64,000 nucleotides of DNA from Bacteroidales bacterium (lineage in GTDB: Bacteria > Bacteroidota > Bacteroidia > Bacteroidales > UBA3824), in the NCBI GenBank assembly GCA_017417315.1, contig JAFPZK010000038.1, positions 24,102 to 88,101 on the forward strand, given 5' to 3'. The position numbers were made by a program, and so were the translations under genes. The notes below the pieces were generated by a model, which saw only the letters and a program-made list of their open reading frames with translations, was not told where the DNA came from and searched no databases. Position 1 is the first letter of the stretch. Each line of letters opens with the position of its first letter. Positions 40,234 through 49,714 of the stretch are shown here, piece after piece.

Positions 40234-40272
40234 CGGTGTTAAAAAACGCAAACAATCAAATCATTCATTTTC

Positions 40273-41745
40273 ATGTTAAAAAAAATCCGTTTTATGCTTG
40301 CCCTTTTGTTTTGGGTGGGCATAACTTTTATGTTTTTGGATTTTAGCGGAACGCTCAAAAACTTTTTGGGCTGGATGGCTAAAATTCAGTTTTTACCCGC
40401 AATTTTAGCCTTGAATATCGGTGCCGTAGTTTTCGTTCTGGCATTGACTTTTCTTTTCGGAAGGCTCTATTGCTCAGTGATTTGTCCGATGGGTGTTTTT
40501 CAGGATTTTGTCAGCAGAATAGCCGGAAAATTCAAAAAACGCCGATTTAAATTCACTCCCGAAAAACGCAAAACCCGCCTTATAATCTTGGGCGTTTTTG
40601 TAGTTTTGTTGTTGGCATTTTCGCCCCTTGCAATTCTGATTGCTCCGTACAGCGCATACGGCAGAATGGTAAGTTCGATTTTGCAGCCGGTTTATTTGAT
40701 GATTAACAACTTGTTAGCAAAAGCCGCTGAACATTACGACAGTTATGCTTTTTACGGTGTTGACGTTTGGCTCAAAAGCGGCTTAACGCTTGGCGTTGCA
40801 ATCGTAACTTTCTTAGTTGTAACGATTTGGAGTTGGAAATCGGGGCGCGGATATTGCAACACGGTGTGTCCCGTCGGAACGGTTCTCGGACTTTTGTCAA
40901 CAAAATCGGTTTTCAAAATAAAAATCGATGCTGACAAATGCGTTAATTGTGGTCTCTGCGAGAAAAACTGTAAAGCCGAAGCCGTTGATTTTAAAGCACA
41001 TACAGTTGATTATTCGCGTTGTGTTTCTTGTATGAACTGTATCGGTGTTTGCAAAAAAGATGCAATTTCTTTCACCAAAAATGCGGCTAAAACCTCAGAA
41101 AAATCTTCTGACGAACCCGCAGATTCAGCCCTTAGAAAAACGCTCGCAACGGGTGCTTTGCTTGCTGTTTCGGGTGTTGTCAAAGCCCAAGAAAAAACTT
41201 TTGACGGCGGATTTGCCGTTATCGAAGATAAGAAAATTCCCGCCCGTGACTGCCCCGTAAAACCCGCAGGTTCAAGAAGTTTGAGAAACTTTTCAAGCCA
41301 TTGTACGGGCTGTCAGTTGTGCGTTACGCAATGTCCGAACAATGTTTTAAGACCGTCATCTCGGATAGAAAACTTTATGCAGCCCGAAATGAGTTTTGAA
41401 CTCGGATACTGCCGCCCTGAATGTACAAGATGTTCTCAGGTTTGTCCGACGGGCGCAATCGAAAAAATCACCAAAGAAGAAAAAACTTCAATCCGTGCCG
41501 GTCATGCCGTTTGGATTAAACAGAATTGTCTTCCCGTTAGCGACGGCGTAAAATGCGGAAACTGCGCAAGACACTGTCCCTCAGGCGCAATAATGATGGT
41601 GAAACTTCCTGAAAATCCGTCAGTTGAAGTCCCCGCTGTTGATTCAGAAAGGTGTCTCGGCTGCGGTGCGTGCGAAAATCTTTGTCCGTCAAGACCTTTT
41701 TCTGCAATTTACGTAGAAGGCAACGAGGTTCACGGAGATTTTTAG
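40273..41745 (+). CDS. NapH-like membrane polyferredoxin (4Fe-4S)
   Basis: 490 residues. About four to five membrane segments in the first 200 residues, with NapH/NosR-type cysteine motifs CSVICPMG and CNTVCPVG. Then two ferredoxin repeats (CVNCGLCEKNC, CVSCMNCIGVC) and a second block with CTGCQLCVTQCP, CTRCSQVCP, CGNCARHCP and CLGCGACENLCP. It should move electrons from quinol or a cytoplasmic donor through a chain of 4Fe-4S clusters across the membrane. Its partner is probably the Tat-exported Fe-S reductase encoded next. Electron acceptor unknown. Confidence 0.85.
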   Translation: MLKKIRFMLALLFWVGITFMFLDFSGTLKNFLGWMAKIQFLPAILALNIGAVVFVLALTFLFGRLYCSVICPMGVFQDFVSRIAGKFKKRRFKFTPEKRKTRLIILGVFVVLLLAFSPLAILIAPYSAYGRMVSSILQPVYLMINNLLAKAAEHYDSYAFYGVDVWLKSGLTLGVAIVTFLVVTIWSWKSGRGYCNTVCPVGTVLGLLSTKSVFKIKIDADKCVNCGLCEKNCKAEAVDFKAHTVDYSRCVSCMNCIGVCKKDAISFTKNAAKTSEKSSDEPADSALRKTLATGALLAVSGVVKAQEKTFDGGFAVIEDKKIPARDCPVKPAGSRSLRNFSSHCTGCQLCVTQCPNNVLRPSSRIENFMQPEMSFELGYCRPECTRCSQVCPTGAIEKITKEEKTSIRAGHAVWIKQNCLPVSDGVKCGNCARHCPSGAIMMVKLPENPSVEVPAVDSERCLGCGACENLCPSRPFSAIYVEGNEVHGDF

Positions 41746-41765
41746 GGGTCTTAGACCCTTTTTAT
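41746..41765 (+). terminator. Weak intra-operon hairpin
   Basis: GGGTC/GACCC 5-base stem with TTA loop followed by Ts, right at the polyferredoxin stop. It is short and may only reduce read-through into the reductase gene. Confidence 0.3.
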
Positions 41766-41787
41766 TAACACTTAATCAAGAAAAAAA

Positions 41788-43224
41788 ATGTCAGAAAAAA
41801 ATATAAACAGGCGTGATTTTTTGAAATTAGCGGGTGCGTCTGCCGCAGTTACAGCGGTTGCAATGACAGGTTGCGGCAGTCAGAAAACCGAAGAAATTAC
41901 GGGTCAGAAAACGACTTCAAAAAAAGAAATTCCGACCGACAAAATGACTTACCGCACAAATCCAAAAACCGGCGATAAAATTTCAGTTCTCGGTTACGGT
42001 TTTATGCGCTTGCCCACGATTAACAACCGCAGCGCGAGAGAAAACGGCGGCGACGAAATCGATCAGGAAACGGTCAACAAACAAACCGATTTTGCGATTG
42101 AACACGGCTTAAATCTTTTTGACACTTCGCCGGCATATTGTCAGGGACGTTCGGAACACGCAATGGGAATCGCTCTGAGCCGTCATCCGAGAAATAAATA
42201 TTTTATTTCGACGAAACTTTCAAACTTTGCGCCTCAGACGTGGAGTTTTGAAGAATCGGTGAAAATTTACAAAAATTCGCTCAAAGAACTTCAAACCGAA
42301 TACATTGATTATCTGCATCTTCATGGAATCGGAATGGGTGCAAATCTTGACGGCAAAGATTTAACGGGGCTTCAAGCCTACGAAAAACGCTTTGTTGAAA
42401 ACGGTTTGTTGGATTATCTTCTTAAAGAGCGTGAGGCGGGACGGATAAAAAATCTTGGTTTTTCGTATCACGGCGATGTCGAAGTTTTTGACTATCTCGT
42501 TGATAATCACGATAAATATCATTGGGATTTTGCGATGATTCAGATGAATTACGTTGATTGGAAATACGCAAAAAGAATCAATCCTCGCAACACCGATGCC
42601 GAATATCTTTATAATCGTTTGACCGAAAAAGGTATTCCGGTTTTTGTTATGGAACCGATTTTGGGCGGACGGTTGGCAAAACTTCCTACTCACCTTGCAA
42701 AAACTTTGAGGGAAAGAATCCCCGAAAACAGTATTGCTTCGTGGTCGTTCCGTTGGATTGCCTCACACAAAAACATTTTGACGATACTTTCGGGCATGAC
42801 GTATACTCAGCATTTGGAGGACAACCTTTCAACTTTGTGTCCGTTGCAGGAATGTACTGACGAGGAAAACGCTCTTTTACAGCGGGTTGCGGACGAGTTT
42901 GTGAATTTTCCGCTTGTGCCTTGTACTCAGTGTCAGTATTGTATGCCTTGTCCTTACGGTGTTGACATTCCGACTTCGTTTACGCATTATAACAAGTGTG
43001 TTAATGAGGGTTACATTTCGGTTTCGTCGCAGGACAAAGACTTTGTAGAAAACCGCAAACGCTTTTTAATCGGTTATGACAGAAAAGTTGACAAAAATCG
43101 TCAGGCGGCGCATTGTATCGGTTGCGGACAGTGTATGCCTCATTGCCCTCAAAACATCAGAATTCCTGACAGATTGAAAGATATTGACGATTATATCGAA
43201 AAGTTAAGGCAGAATAAATTGTAA
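41788..43224 (+). CDS. Tat-exported aldo/keto reductase with C-terminal 4Fe-4S domain
   Basis: 478 residues. Twin-arginine signal NRRDFLKLAG with a following hydrophobic stretch ending MTGCG, which could also be lipidated. An aldo/keto reductase barrel (LFDTSPAYCQGRSEHAMG, then STKL, then YLHLHGIG) is followed by ferredoxin cysteines CTQCQYCMPCP and CIGCGQCMPHCP. Such proteins sit outside the membrane and probably reduce an unknown carbonyl or other compound using electrons from the polyferredoxin upstream, not NADPH. It overlaps the next gene by one base. Confidence 0.85.
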   Translation: MSEKNINRRDFLKLAGASAAVTAVAMTGCGSQKTEEITGQKTTSKKEIPTDKMTYRTNPKTGDKISVLGYGFMRLPTINNRSARENGGDEIDQETVNKQTDFAIEHGLNLFDTSPAYCQGRSEHAMGIALSRHPRNKYFISTKLSNFAPQTWSFEESVKIYKNSLKELQTEYIDYLHLHGIGMGANLDGKDLTGLQAYEKRFVENGLLDYLLKEREAGRIKNLGFSYHGDVEVFDYLVDNHDKYHWDFAMIQMNYVDWKYAKRINPRNTDAEYLYNRLTEKGIPVFVMEPILGGRLAKLPTHLAKTLRERIPENSIASWSFRWIASHKNILTILSGMTYTQHLEDNLSTLCPLQECTDEENALLQRVADEFVNFPLVPCTQCQYCMPCPYGVDIPTSFTHYNKCVNEGYISVSSQDKDFVENRKRFLIGYDRKVDKNRQAAHCIGCGQCMPHCPQNIRIPDRLKDIDDYIEKLRQNKL

Positions 43225-44195
43225 TGAAAAACCTCCTTCTTTTTATAAGCCGCCATGCTTCGGCTTTTGTGATTTTGACGGCAGCGATTTCGTTTCTTTT
43301 CCCGATTTTATTTGGTTGGGTAAGGGGCAATGTGTCATCAGTGATATTGGGTTTTATAATGCTGACGATGGGTTTGACACTCTCCGCAGCGGATTTCAAA
43401 GTTCTGATTCACAGACCTCAGGACATTGGTATCGGAGCATTGGCGCAGTTTACGGTGATGCCTTTTTTAGCGTTCGGATTGACTAAAATTTTTGGTCTTG
43501 ACCCGTATCTTGCCGTCGGAATCATCTTAGTCGGGTGCTGTCCGGGAGGAGTTTCGAGCAACATTATGTCATTTTTATGCAAGGGCGACGTGGCGTATTC
43601 GGTCGGAATGACTACTGTTTCCACGCTTCTTGCGCCGCTGATGACACCGTTTTTGGTTTGGTTTTTGGCGGATACGTCTATTGATGTGGATACTTTCGGA
43701 ATGTTTTTGAACATTTTGTTAGTAACAATACTGCCTGTTTCGCTCGGTTGCTTGTTGAATTATTTTGCGGGTAAGGCGGAGAATTTCAAGACGTTGCAGT
43801 CGGTTATGCCCGGTTGCAGCGTCATCGGTTTGGCGTTGATTGTAGGCGGCGTTGTAAGTCAAGTTCAACCGCAATTATTAAGTAGCGGTATTGCGTTGTT
43901 TTTCTTGGTGTTGGCGGTGGTTTTTCTTCACAACGGAATCGGTTATGTGCTTGGTTACAATATCGGACGGCTGTTTGGTTTTCCGCTGTCGAAAAAAAAG
44001 ACAATCTCCATTGAAGTCGGAATGCAAAACGCAGGTATGGCAACGGTTTTGGCTTCGGCATTTTTTGTTGTTGAGGGCAACCCTGATTCAGTTCTCTGCG
44101 TATTGCCCTGTGCGATTTCTTGTGCGTACCATTCGATTTCAGGAACGCTTTTAGCAGGGATTTTTGCGAAATGGAAAGAGGATAAAATAGATTGA
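43224..44195 (+). CDS. Bile acid:sodium symporter family transporter
   Basis: 323 residues with nine to ten membrane segments. Family signatures include GCCPGGVSSNIMSFLCKGDVA and EVGMQNAGMATVLAS, which form the crossed helices that bind Na+ in SBF proteins. Members move bile acids, pantothenate or other organic anions. Its ATG overlaps the stop of the reductase gene (TAATG), so it is coupled; it may bring in or remove the compound handled by the reductase, which is inference. Confidence 0.9.
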   Translation: MKNLLLFISRHASAFVILTAAISFLFPILFGWVRGNVSSVILGFIMLTMGLTLSAADFKVLIHRPQDIGIGALAQFTVMPFLAFGLTKIFGLDPYLAVGIILVGCCPGGVSSNIMSFLCKGDVAYSVGMTTVSTLLAPLMTPFLVWFLADTSIDVDTFGMFLNILLVTILPVSLGCLLNYFAGKAENFKTLQSVMPGCSVIGLALIVGGVVSQVQPQLLSSGIALFFLVLAVVFLHNGIGYVLGYNIGRLFGFPLSKKKTISIEVGMQNAGMATVLASAFFVVEGNPDSVLCVLPCAISCAYHSISGTLLAGIFAKWKEDKID

Positions 44196-44234
44196 CGAAT
44201 TAGGGTGATATTTTCAAAAAAACGTCTTGTTTTT

Positions 44235-44264
44235 TTGCTATGAACTAAATTTTTTCTACTTTTG
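44235..44264 (+). promoter_or_regulatory. surE promoter
   Basis: TTG 44235-44237, 19-base spacer, TACTTTTG 44257-44264. It supports ATG 44283 over 44274, which would leave almost no leader. Confidence 0.65.
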
Positions 44265-44282
44265 CTACAAAAAATGACACTT

Positions 44283-45062
44283 ATGGAAAACAAACCTTTG
44301 ATTTTGATTACTAACGACGACGGGGTTTTTGCTAAGGGAATAAAAGAACTTGTAAGAGCCGTAAAAGACCTCGGTGAAATCGTCGTTGTTGCGCCGGATA
44401 AAGCGCAAAGCGGTAAAGGACACGGCGTTACGCTCGATATGCCGCTTTGGTACAGACCCGCTAAATTAGACGAAGAAATCCGCGCTTTTAAATGCTCAGG
44501 CACGCCTGCCGATTGCGTTAAAATCGCACTTTTCAAAATCCTTGACCGCAAGCCCGATTTGATTCTCAGCGGAATTAATCACGGCTCTAATTCAAGCGTA
44601 AATATCTTATATTCAGGGACAATGGGTGCCGCTATGGAAGGCGCGTTACATAAAATTCCTTCTATCGGATTTTCTCTGTTGAATTTTGCACCTGACTCCG
44701 ATTTTACGACAGCGGGAGAGTATGCGCGGAAAATTACTCAAAAAGTTTTGTCTTCAATCTCCGAAAAGCCTGTGTGTCTTAACGTTAACATTCCGTATGA
44801 TGACCCGCAAAACATTAAAGGCATAAAAATTTGTCGTCAGGCTTCGGGCGAATGGAGAGAATTTTTTGATGAACGTTATCACCCGTCAAACCGCCGCCCG
44901 TATTATTGGCTGACGGGTAATTATTACAATTTTGAACCCGAGGCTACGGATACCGACGAATGGGCTTTGTCTAATGGTTATGTTTCTGTTCAGCCCGTAA
45001 CCTGCGATTGTACTGACTATTCCGCTATGGAAGCATTACAAATTGGGATCGAAGGACTTTAA
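44283..45062 (+). CDS. surE: 5'/3'-nucleotidase SurE
   Basis: 259 residues. Metal-binding ITNDDG near the N-terminus, then SGKGHGVTL, SGTPADCV and SGINHGSN, all SurE signatures. It removes phosphate from nucleoside monophosphates and is linked to stationary-phase survival. Its last 27 bases overlap the end of a convergent lipoprotein gene. Single-gene unit with its own promoter. Confidence 0.95.
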   Translation: MENKPLILITNDDGVFAKGIKELVRAVKDLGEIVVVAPDKAQSGKGHGVTLDMPLWYRPAKLDEEIRAFKCSGTPADCVKIALFKILDRKPDLILSGINHGSNSSVNILYSGTMGAAMEGALHKIPSIGFSLLNFAPDSDFTTAGEYARKITQKVLSSISEKPVCLNVNIPYDDPQNIKGIKICRQASGEWREFFDERYHPSNRRPYYWLTGNYYNFEPEATDTDEWALSNGYVSVQPVTCDCTDYSAMEALQIGIEGL

Positions 45063-45728
45063 GAAAGCCTCTAATTCGTCTTTTTGAATTTCTTTGTAGT
45101 TTTCGGGGATTGCAAAAGCGTCCTCGGGAACTATTTCTTCGGAGATTCCTTTTGCCGTAAACTCCATATAAATACCGCTCAACAATACCTGAAACTTCAT
45201 TAAAACGCCGTCTAAGTTTTTGAAAGCGTTATTGATGTTCGGGCGGGCGATTTTTATGTCGTTTGTGTACCAGAGTTCCAAATCTCTATTGATTGTTTTG
45301 CAGTGCGCTATTGCTTTATGACAAAGAAATCCGCATATCGTCATGGTGTCTGTTTGGTATTCGAGTTGCATATCTTTCAACATGTCATAACCGAAAGCAG
45401 TACCCGTTGAGTCGGTAACGTATTTAAATTTGTCAAGGGCAATTCTTACAAGCGAATAGTATTTGTTTTCTTCATGATTGGTTATGAAAGAAATTCTGAA
45501 CGATCCCGCAAAACCTTTGATATTCATTGCGGTATTGTTGTTTTTGAAATACATTTCCACTTCTTCGGGCATAATGCCGATGAGTTGACTTTTGTTTTCC
45601 GATTTAGGAAACTTTACTTGATAAGTTAATTTGCCTTCGCTGATGCCGGAATATTTATTGGTTTTCCCGCACCCGAAGCACAAAAAAGCAGTGATAATAA
45701 AAATAAGTGTTTTAACCGTGTTTTTCAT
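45036..45728 (-). CDS. Lipoprotein of unknown function, DUF4412-like
   Basis: 230 residues. Signal peptide with lipobox CFGCG. Mature region: SEGKLTYQVKFPKSENKSQL, MPEEVEMYFKNNNTAMNIKG and CGFLCHKAIAHC, followed by DLELWYTNDIKIARPNINN, resembling the DUF4412 pattern of envelope proteins. Four cysteines in the mature middle region could form disulfides. It converges on surE with a 27-base overlap and no terminator between them. No function assigned. Confidence 0.6.
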   Translation of the reverse strand: MKNTVKTLIFIITAFLCFGCGKTNKYSGISEGKLTYQVKFPKSENKSQLIGIMPEEVEMYFKNNNTAMNIKGFAGSFRISFITNHEENKYYSLVRIALDKFKYVTDSTGTAFGYDMLKDMQLEYQTDTMTICGFLCHKAIAHCKTINRDLELWYTNDIKIARPNINNAFKNLDGVLMKFQVLLSGIYMEFTAKGISEEIVPEDAFAIPENYKEIQKDELEAFLKSFDPNL

Positions 45729-45959
45729 TGTTATAAATGTAGTTTAGTTAAGCGGTTTTATAAAATTGCAACAAATAATGCGCCATATTTTTTATTTTTT
45801 TTAAAACATATCATTAAAAATATTTTTGTTTTTCAATAAAACTCTATACTTTTACTGACCGAATAAAATGCAGTTTTACGGTAAAATAAAGATGTAATTT
45901 TGTGAAATAAAAACTACTTTTTTGCCGTTAAACTTTAAAAAATAGACAATTTTAAATAT

Positions 45960-47951
45960 ATGAGAAAAGTCATACTATCTTCGCTTTTGCTGCTTTCCGG
46001 GCTGGTTTTGGAGGCTCAGGAGGCTGAATTTGTTAACAAAACCGAGCAAATTGCGTCTTATAAAATCGATGCTAAACTTGACACCGATGCCAAAATGATT
46101 TCGGCGACGGAAGTTTTGAAGTGGAAAAACAACACGCGGGACACAATTTATGAATTGATGTTTCACACCTATCTCAACGCTTTTAAAAATTCTAAAAGTA
46201 CGTATTTCATCGAAAGCGAAAGGGAGTGTGGGTATAATCTCAGTGAAGTTTTCAGTGATTCTGACTGGGGTTATATTGATGTTTTGCGCATGACGATTGA
46301 GGGCGGTGAACCGTTGACACCGGATTTGAAATATTTTCAGCCTGATACCGGCAACGAAAACGACCAAACTGTTATGAAAGTAAAACTCCCTAAACGGCTT
46401 CTTCCCGGTCAGGAGATAACCCTTAACATTACGTTTTTGTCGAAACTGCCGAAAATTTTGCACCGCACTGGTTATGAGCGTGGTGACTTTTTTATGGTAG
46501 GGCAGTGGTTTCCGAAAATCGGCGTTTACGAGCCGAAAGGCATGAGAGGCAGAAAATCTTCGGGCTGGAATTGTCATGAATTTCATTTTAATTCGGAATT
46601 TTACGCTGACTTCGGCACGTATGAGGTTTCGATTAACGTTCCTGAAAAATACGTTGTCGGCGCAACGGGTGTTGAAACTTACAACGCTACAATCGGCGAC
46701 GGCACAAAGACTTATAAGTTTTACGCTAACGACGTGATTGATTTTGCATGGACGGCATCGCCGCGTTACAAAATTATGCTCGACACTTATGATAATAAGG
46801 GAATAAAAGTGATGTATATGCCCGAACATTCTTCTGAGTCAGAGCGTTATGTTAAAGCCGTAAAATTTGCGTTTGAATATATGCAGAAAAATGTCGGCGA
46901 ATACCCTTATCAGCAAATTACTTTGGTTGACTGTCCGTTTTATGCCCGCAGTGCTGCCGGAATGGAATATCCGATGTTCATAACCGTTCATACTAATCGT
47001 TATGACGGTTTTCATGAGGCTGAAAGCGTTGCAATTCACGAGTTTGTTCATAATTATTTTATGGCGGCAGTTGCAAGCAACGAGTTTGAAGAGGCTTGGC
47101 TTGACGAAGGTTTGACGTATTTTTATGAGGGCGAAATTATGGACGCATATTTCGGCGAAGGCTCTCAGTATAATTGTATGGGCTTTAAGAAAAACGCTTC
47201 TGAAAAAGTAAGGCTCGGATATACGCAGAGTTATAATCCGGCGATTTCGTCGATTAATAATTATGTTTGGCGTTATCCATCGCACACTTATCAGATGATG
47301 GCATATAATAAGCCCGCAACGATGATTCAGACCTTGAAAGGTATGTTGGGCGAGGATAATTTTAATTCAGCGATGAAGAATTATTTTGAGAAATTCAAAT
47401 ATAAACATCCGTCCTCTTCTGACTTTTTTTCGGTTATGAATCAGAAAGTTAAGGAAATGAATAATCCTGATTTGGGAGATAATTTAAATTGGTTTTTCAA
47501 GTCAGCCTTTTTGACGGACGAGGTTTGCGATTATAAACTTACGAAAATTGTTAACACTACGGTCAGAGAAAGCGAGAAAGGCTTTTTTGACAGCGGTTTG
47601 GACAAATTTTTGGGACGAGAAGACGGCAAAAGTACGATAAAATCATCGGTTTATGTTCAGAGAATGGGAACGATGATAATGCCTGTTGAGGTTTTGGTAA
47701 CGTTTAAAAACGGTGAAACTCAGACTGTTAAATGGGACGGCAGAGGTCGTTGCAAAGAATTTGTTTTTACCGGAAGTTCGTCGGTGGTTTCGGCGCAAAT
47801 AGACCCCGAAAACAAAATCAAATGCGACATCGACTTGATTAACAATTCGGTAACTTACGAAAATAATTCACAAAATCCGATTTGGAAATACGCTTCAAAA
47901 TTTTTGTTTTGGGTGGAAAACGTTTTTCAAACGGCATTTTTCTTTGCTTAA
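45960..47951 (+). CDS. Secreted M1-family metallopeptidase
   Basis: 663 residues. Signal peptide ending LEAQ. Aminopeptidase motif AAGMEYP (332-338, GAMEN-like), zinc site HEFVH (H360, E361, H364) and E383 in WLDEGLTYFYEG, the usual 18-residue spacing. It probably trims peptides in the periplasm or outside the cell. Shorter than typical cytosolic PepN and without its C-terminal helical arm. The next gene follows after 30 bases and could be co-transcribed. Confidence 0.92.
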   Translation: MRKVILSSLLLLSGLVLEAQEAEFVNKTEQIASYKIDAKLDTDAKMISATEVLKWKNNTRDTIYELMFHTYLNAFKNSKSTYFIESERECGYNLSEVFSDSDWGYIDVLRMTIEGGEPLTPDLKYFQPDTGNENDQTVMKVKLPKRLLPGQEITLNITFLSKLPKILHRTGYERGDFFMVGQWFPKIGVYEPKGMRGRKSSGWNCHEFHFNSEFYADFGTYEVSINVPEKYVVGATGVETYNATIGDGTKTYKFYANDVIDFAWTASPRYKIMLDTYDNKGIKVMYMPEHSSESERYVKAVKFAFEYMQKNVGEYPYQQITLVDCPFYARSAAGMEYPMFITVHTNRYDGFHEAESVAIHEFVHNYFMAAVASNEFEEAWLDEGLTYFYEGEIMDAYFGEGSQYNCMGFKKNASEKVRLGYTQSYNPAISSINNYVWRYPSHTYQMMAYNKPATMIQTLKGMLGEDNFNSAMKNYFEKFKYKHPSSSDFFSVMNQKVKEMNNPDLGDNLNWFFKSAFLTDEVCDYKLTKIVNTTVRESEKGFFDSGLDKFLGREDGKSTIKSSVYVQRMGTMIMPVEVLVTFKNGETQTVKWDGRGRCKEFVFTGSSSVVSAQIDPENKIKCDIDLINNSVTYENNSQNPIWKYASKFLFWVENVFQTAFFFA

Positions 47952-47981
47952 AATTTTTATAACTGAAAAAACATTAAAAAA

Positions 47982-49679
47982 ATGAACATAATAAAAGCAT
48001 ATTCAAGGGGTTTTAAAAATTCGCTGCGCAGACCGAAAATGATATTTCTCATTTATGCGATTTGTTTGTTGCTTGGTTTGTCGCTTGCGTTACCGTTTTT
48101 CTTTTCGTTTCAGAGTGCAAGCGGTAACAGTATGATTTCCAAATCGTTGGATTATACGACATTCAGCGAGTTGATAAATTTTCATTCATGGAATCTTGAA
48201 TCTATTTTTCATCAGGGCGTTTTTACGGTTTTTGTTTATTGGCTTTTGATGATATTTTTTGTCGGCGGCATAATCCGCAGTTTCAATCGTGAGGATTATT
48301 CGGTTTCGACGTTTTTTTCGGGAGCGGGCGTTAATTTTTTAAGGTTTCTCCTTTGCGACGTCTTAATGATTGCCTCTCAGATAGTTATGTTCGTTTTGTT
48401 GTTTGGTTTAGCCTCGTTGCTGTTACAACTTTTCGGCAATATTGTTTCAGAGAGACCTCTGTTTTGGGCTTATGCAATAGCGGGTTTTATTTATGCCTGT
48501 GTTGTTGTTTTGTTGTTAATGATTTCGGATTACGCAAAATTTTATATGGAAATGGCTGAAACTCACCGAGTTTTCAAAGCCATCGGCAAAGCGGTGAAAT
48601 ATGTTTTTAATAATTTCGTAAAAACTTACTTTTTGTACGCGCTTTTGTTGGTAGTTCCTATTTTGACCCTTATTCTTTATAAGTTGACGTTTGACAAAAT
48701 CGGCACGGCTGCAACTTGGGGTTTGATTGCGATGTTTTTTGTTCAGCAGTTTTTCATTATTTTGAGAATTTGGTTCAGGGTTTGGTCTTTGTCGAGTCAG
48801 TTTGAAATGTTTGCTGACGACTACGTAAAAGTTTCGGTTTATGACGTTGAAGTCCCTGCTGCTATTATAACAACGGAAGACACGGAAAATACTGAAAATG
48901 AGGAAGAAAAGGAAGAAGAAGAGACCAAAATTCAGATTAACAAAAAAGTTGAAGTAACTACTACGACGACAGTTGTTGAAACAAAAGAATCTGAGCCGGA
49001 AACAGAACCTGAGCCGGAACCGGAATACGATAATTTAATCGTTAAACCGGCGGTTGAAGATAAGGAAGAAAAAAAAGAAGAAAAGGAAGAATCCTCTGAA
49101 CCTCAAACTGTTACGACAACTACAACAACGACTCAAACTATCGTTTTGAATGGCGAGGGCGATACTTTTACGACTACAACGACCACCGTTTCGGAAGACA
49201 AAGAAGAACCGAAAGAGGAAGAAAAAGAGCCTGAGAAAGAACCCGAATACGATAATTTAATTGTTGAACAGCAGCAAGAAGAAGAAAAATCTGATGAAGT
49301 TGACGAAGAGTTAATGACGCAGTTTTATGATGAAGAAGAAGAACAGCCTGCGGCTGCGATAGAAGAAACTGAGGAACAAGAACTTCCGGGTTTTAATCCT
49401 GACGAGCAGGACGATTACGAGGAGGAAGTGGCACAGGCTGAAACGGAAGATTTTTCGATTGATACTGCAATGGGTGCGAACATTTCTTTGGAAGAGGAGG
49501 AAGAGGAAATCGTTACGACCGTAACCGAGGAAAAAGACCCGAAAATCATAAAGTTAAGTGATGCGACGGAAGTAGTTTCGGAAGATGAAGTTGACGGAGA
49601 ACCCTCGTTTGAAAGGCATTTAGACGGCGAATTTAATGAGGCTGTTGACGATGACGATAATGAAAAAGCAAAGGGATAA
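47982..49679 (+). CDS. Membrane protein with long acidic, Thr-rich repeat tail
   Basis: 565 residues. Six or so membrane segments in residues 15-275, probably all cytoplasmic-membrane, followed by a 285-residue tail of low complexity: Glu-rich stretches, Thr runs (TTTTTT) and two copies of EPEYDNLIV (DNA near 49019 and 49240). The tail should be disordered and negatively charged on the cytoplasmic side. Such tails often bind cations or basic proteins. The membrane half has no recognised family. The tail is a likely hotspot for length variation. Confidence 0.7.
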   Translation: MNIIKAYSRGFKNSLRRPKMIFLIYAICLLLGLSLALPFFFSFQSASGNSMISKSLDYTTFSELINFHSWNLESIFHQGVFTVFVYWLLMIFFVGGIIRSFNREDYSVSTFFSGAGVNFLRFLLCDVLMIASQIVMFVLLFGLASLLLQLFGNIVSERPLFWAYAIAGFIYACVVVLLLMISDYAKFYMEMAETHRVFKAIGKAVKYVFNNFVKTYFLYALLLVVPILTLILYKLTFDKIGTAATWGLIAMFFVQQFFIILRIWFRVWSLSSQFEMFADDYVKVSVYDVEVPAAIITTEDTENTENEEEKEEEETKIQINKKVEVTTTTTVVETKESEPETEPEPEPEYDNLIVKPAVEDKEEKKEEKEESSEPQTVTTTTTTTQTIVLNGEGDTFTTTTTTVSEDKEEPKEEEKEPEKEPEYDNLIVEQQQEEEKSDEVDEELMTQFYDEEEEQPAAAIEETEEQELPGFNPDEQDDYEEEVAQAETEDFSIDTAMGANISLEEEEEEIVTTVTEEKDPKIIKLSDATEVVSEDEVDGEPSFERHLDGEFNEAVDDDDNEKAKG

Positions 49680-49680
49680 A

Positions 49681-49714
49681 AAATAGAGGAGTTTTTCTTA
49701 AAACTCCTCTATTT
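49681..49714. terminator. Bidirectional terminator
   Basis: AATAGAGGAGTTTT pairs with AAAACTCCTCTATT. It lies between convergent genes and overlaps the last codons of the minus-strand small gene. Confidence 0.75.

Noticed and set aside
43955..44551. Minus-strand 198-codon frame across the SBF/surE junction
   Set aside because: Both plus-strand genes have clear family motifs, and the surE promoter lies within this frame.
45975..46829. Minus-strand 284-codon frame inside the M1 peptidase gene
   Set aside because: The sense strand has the signal peptide, GAMEN-like and HEFVH motifs. The antisense product has no signal or domain.
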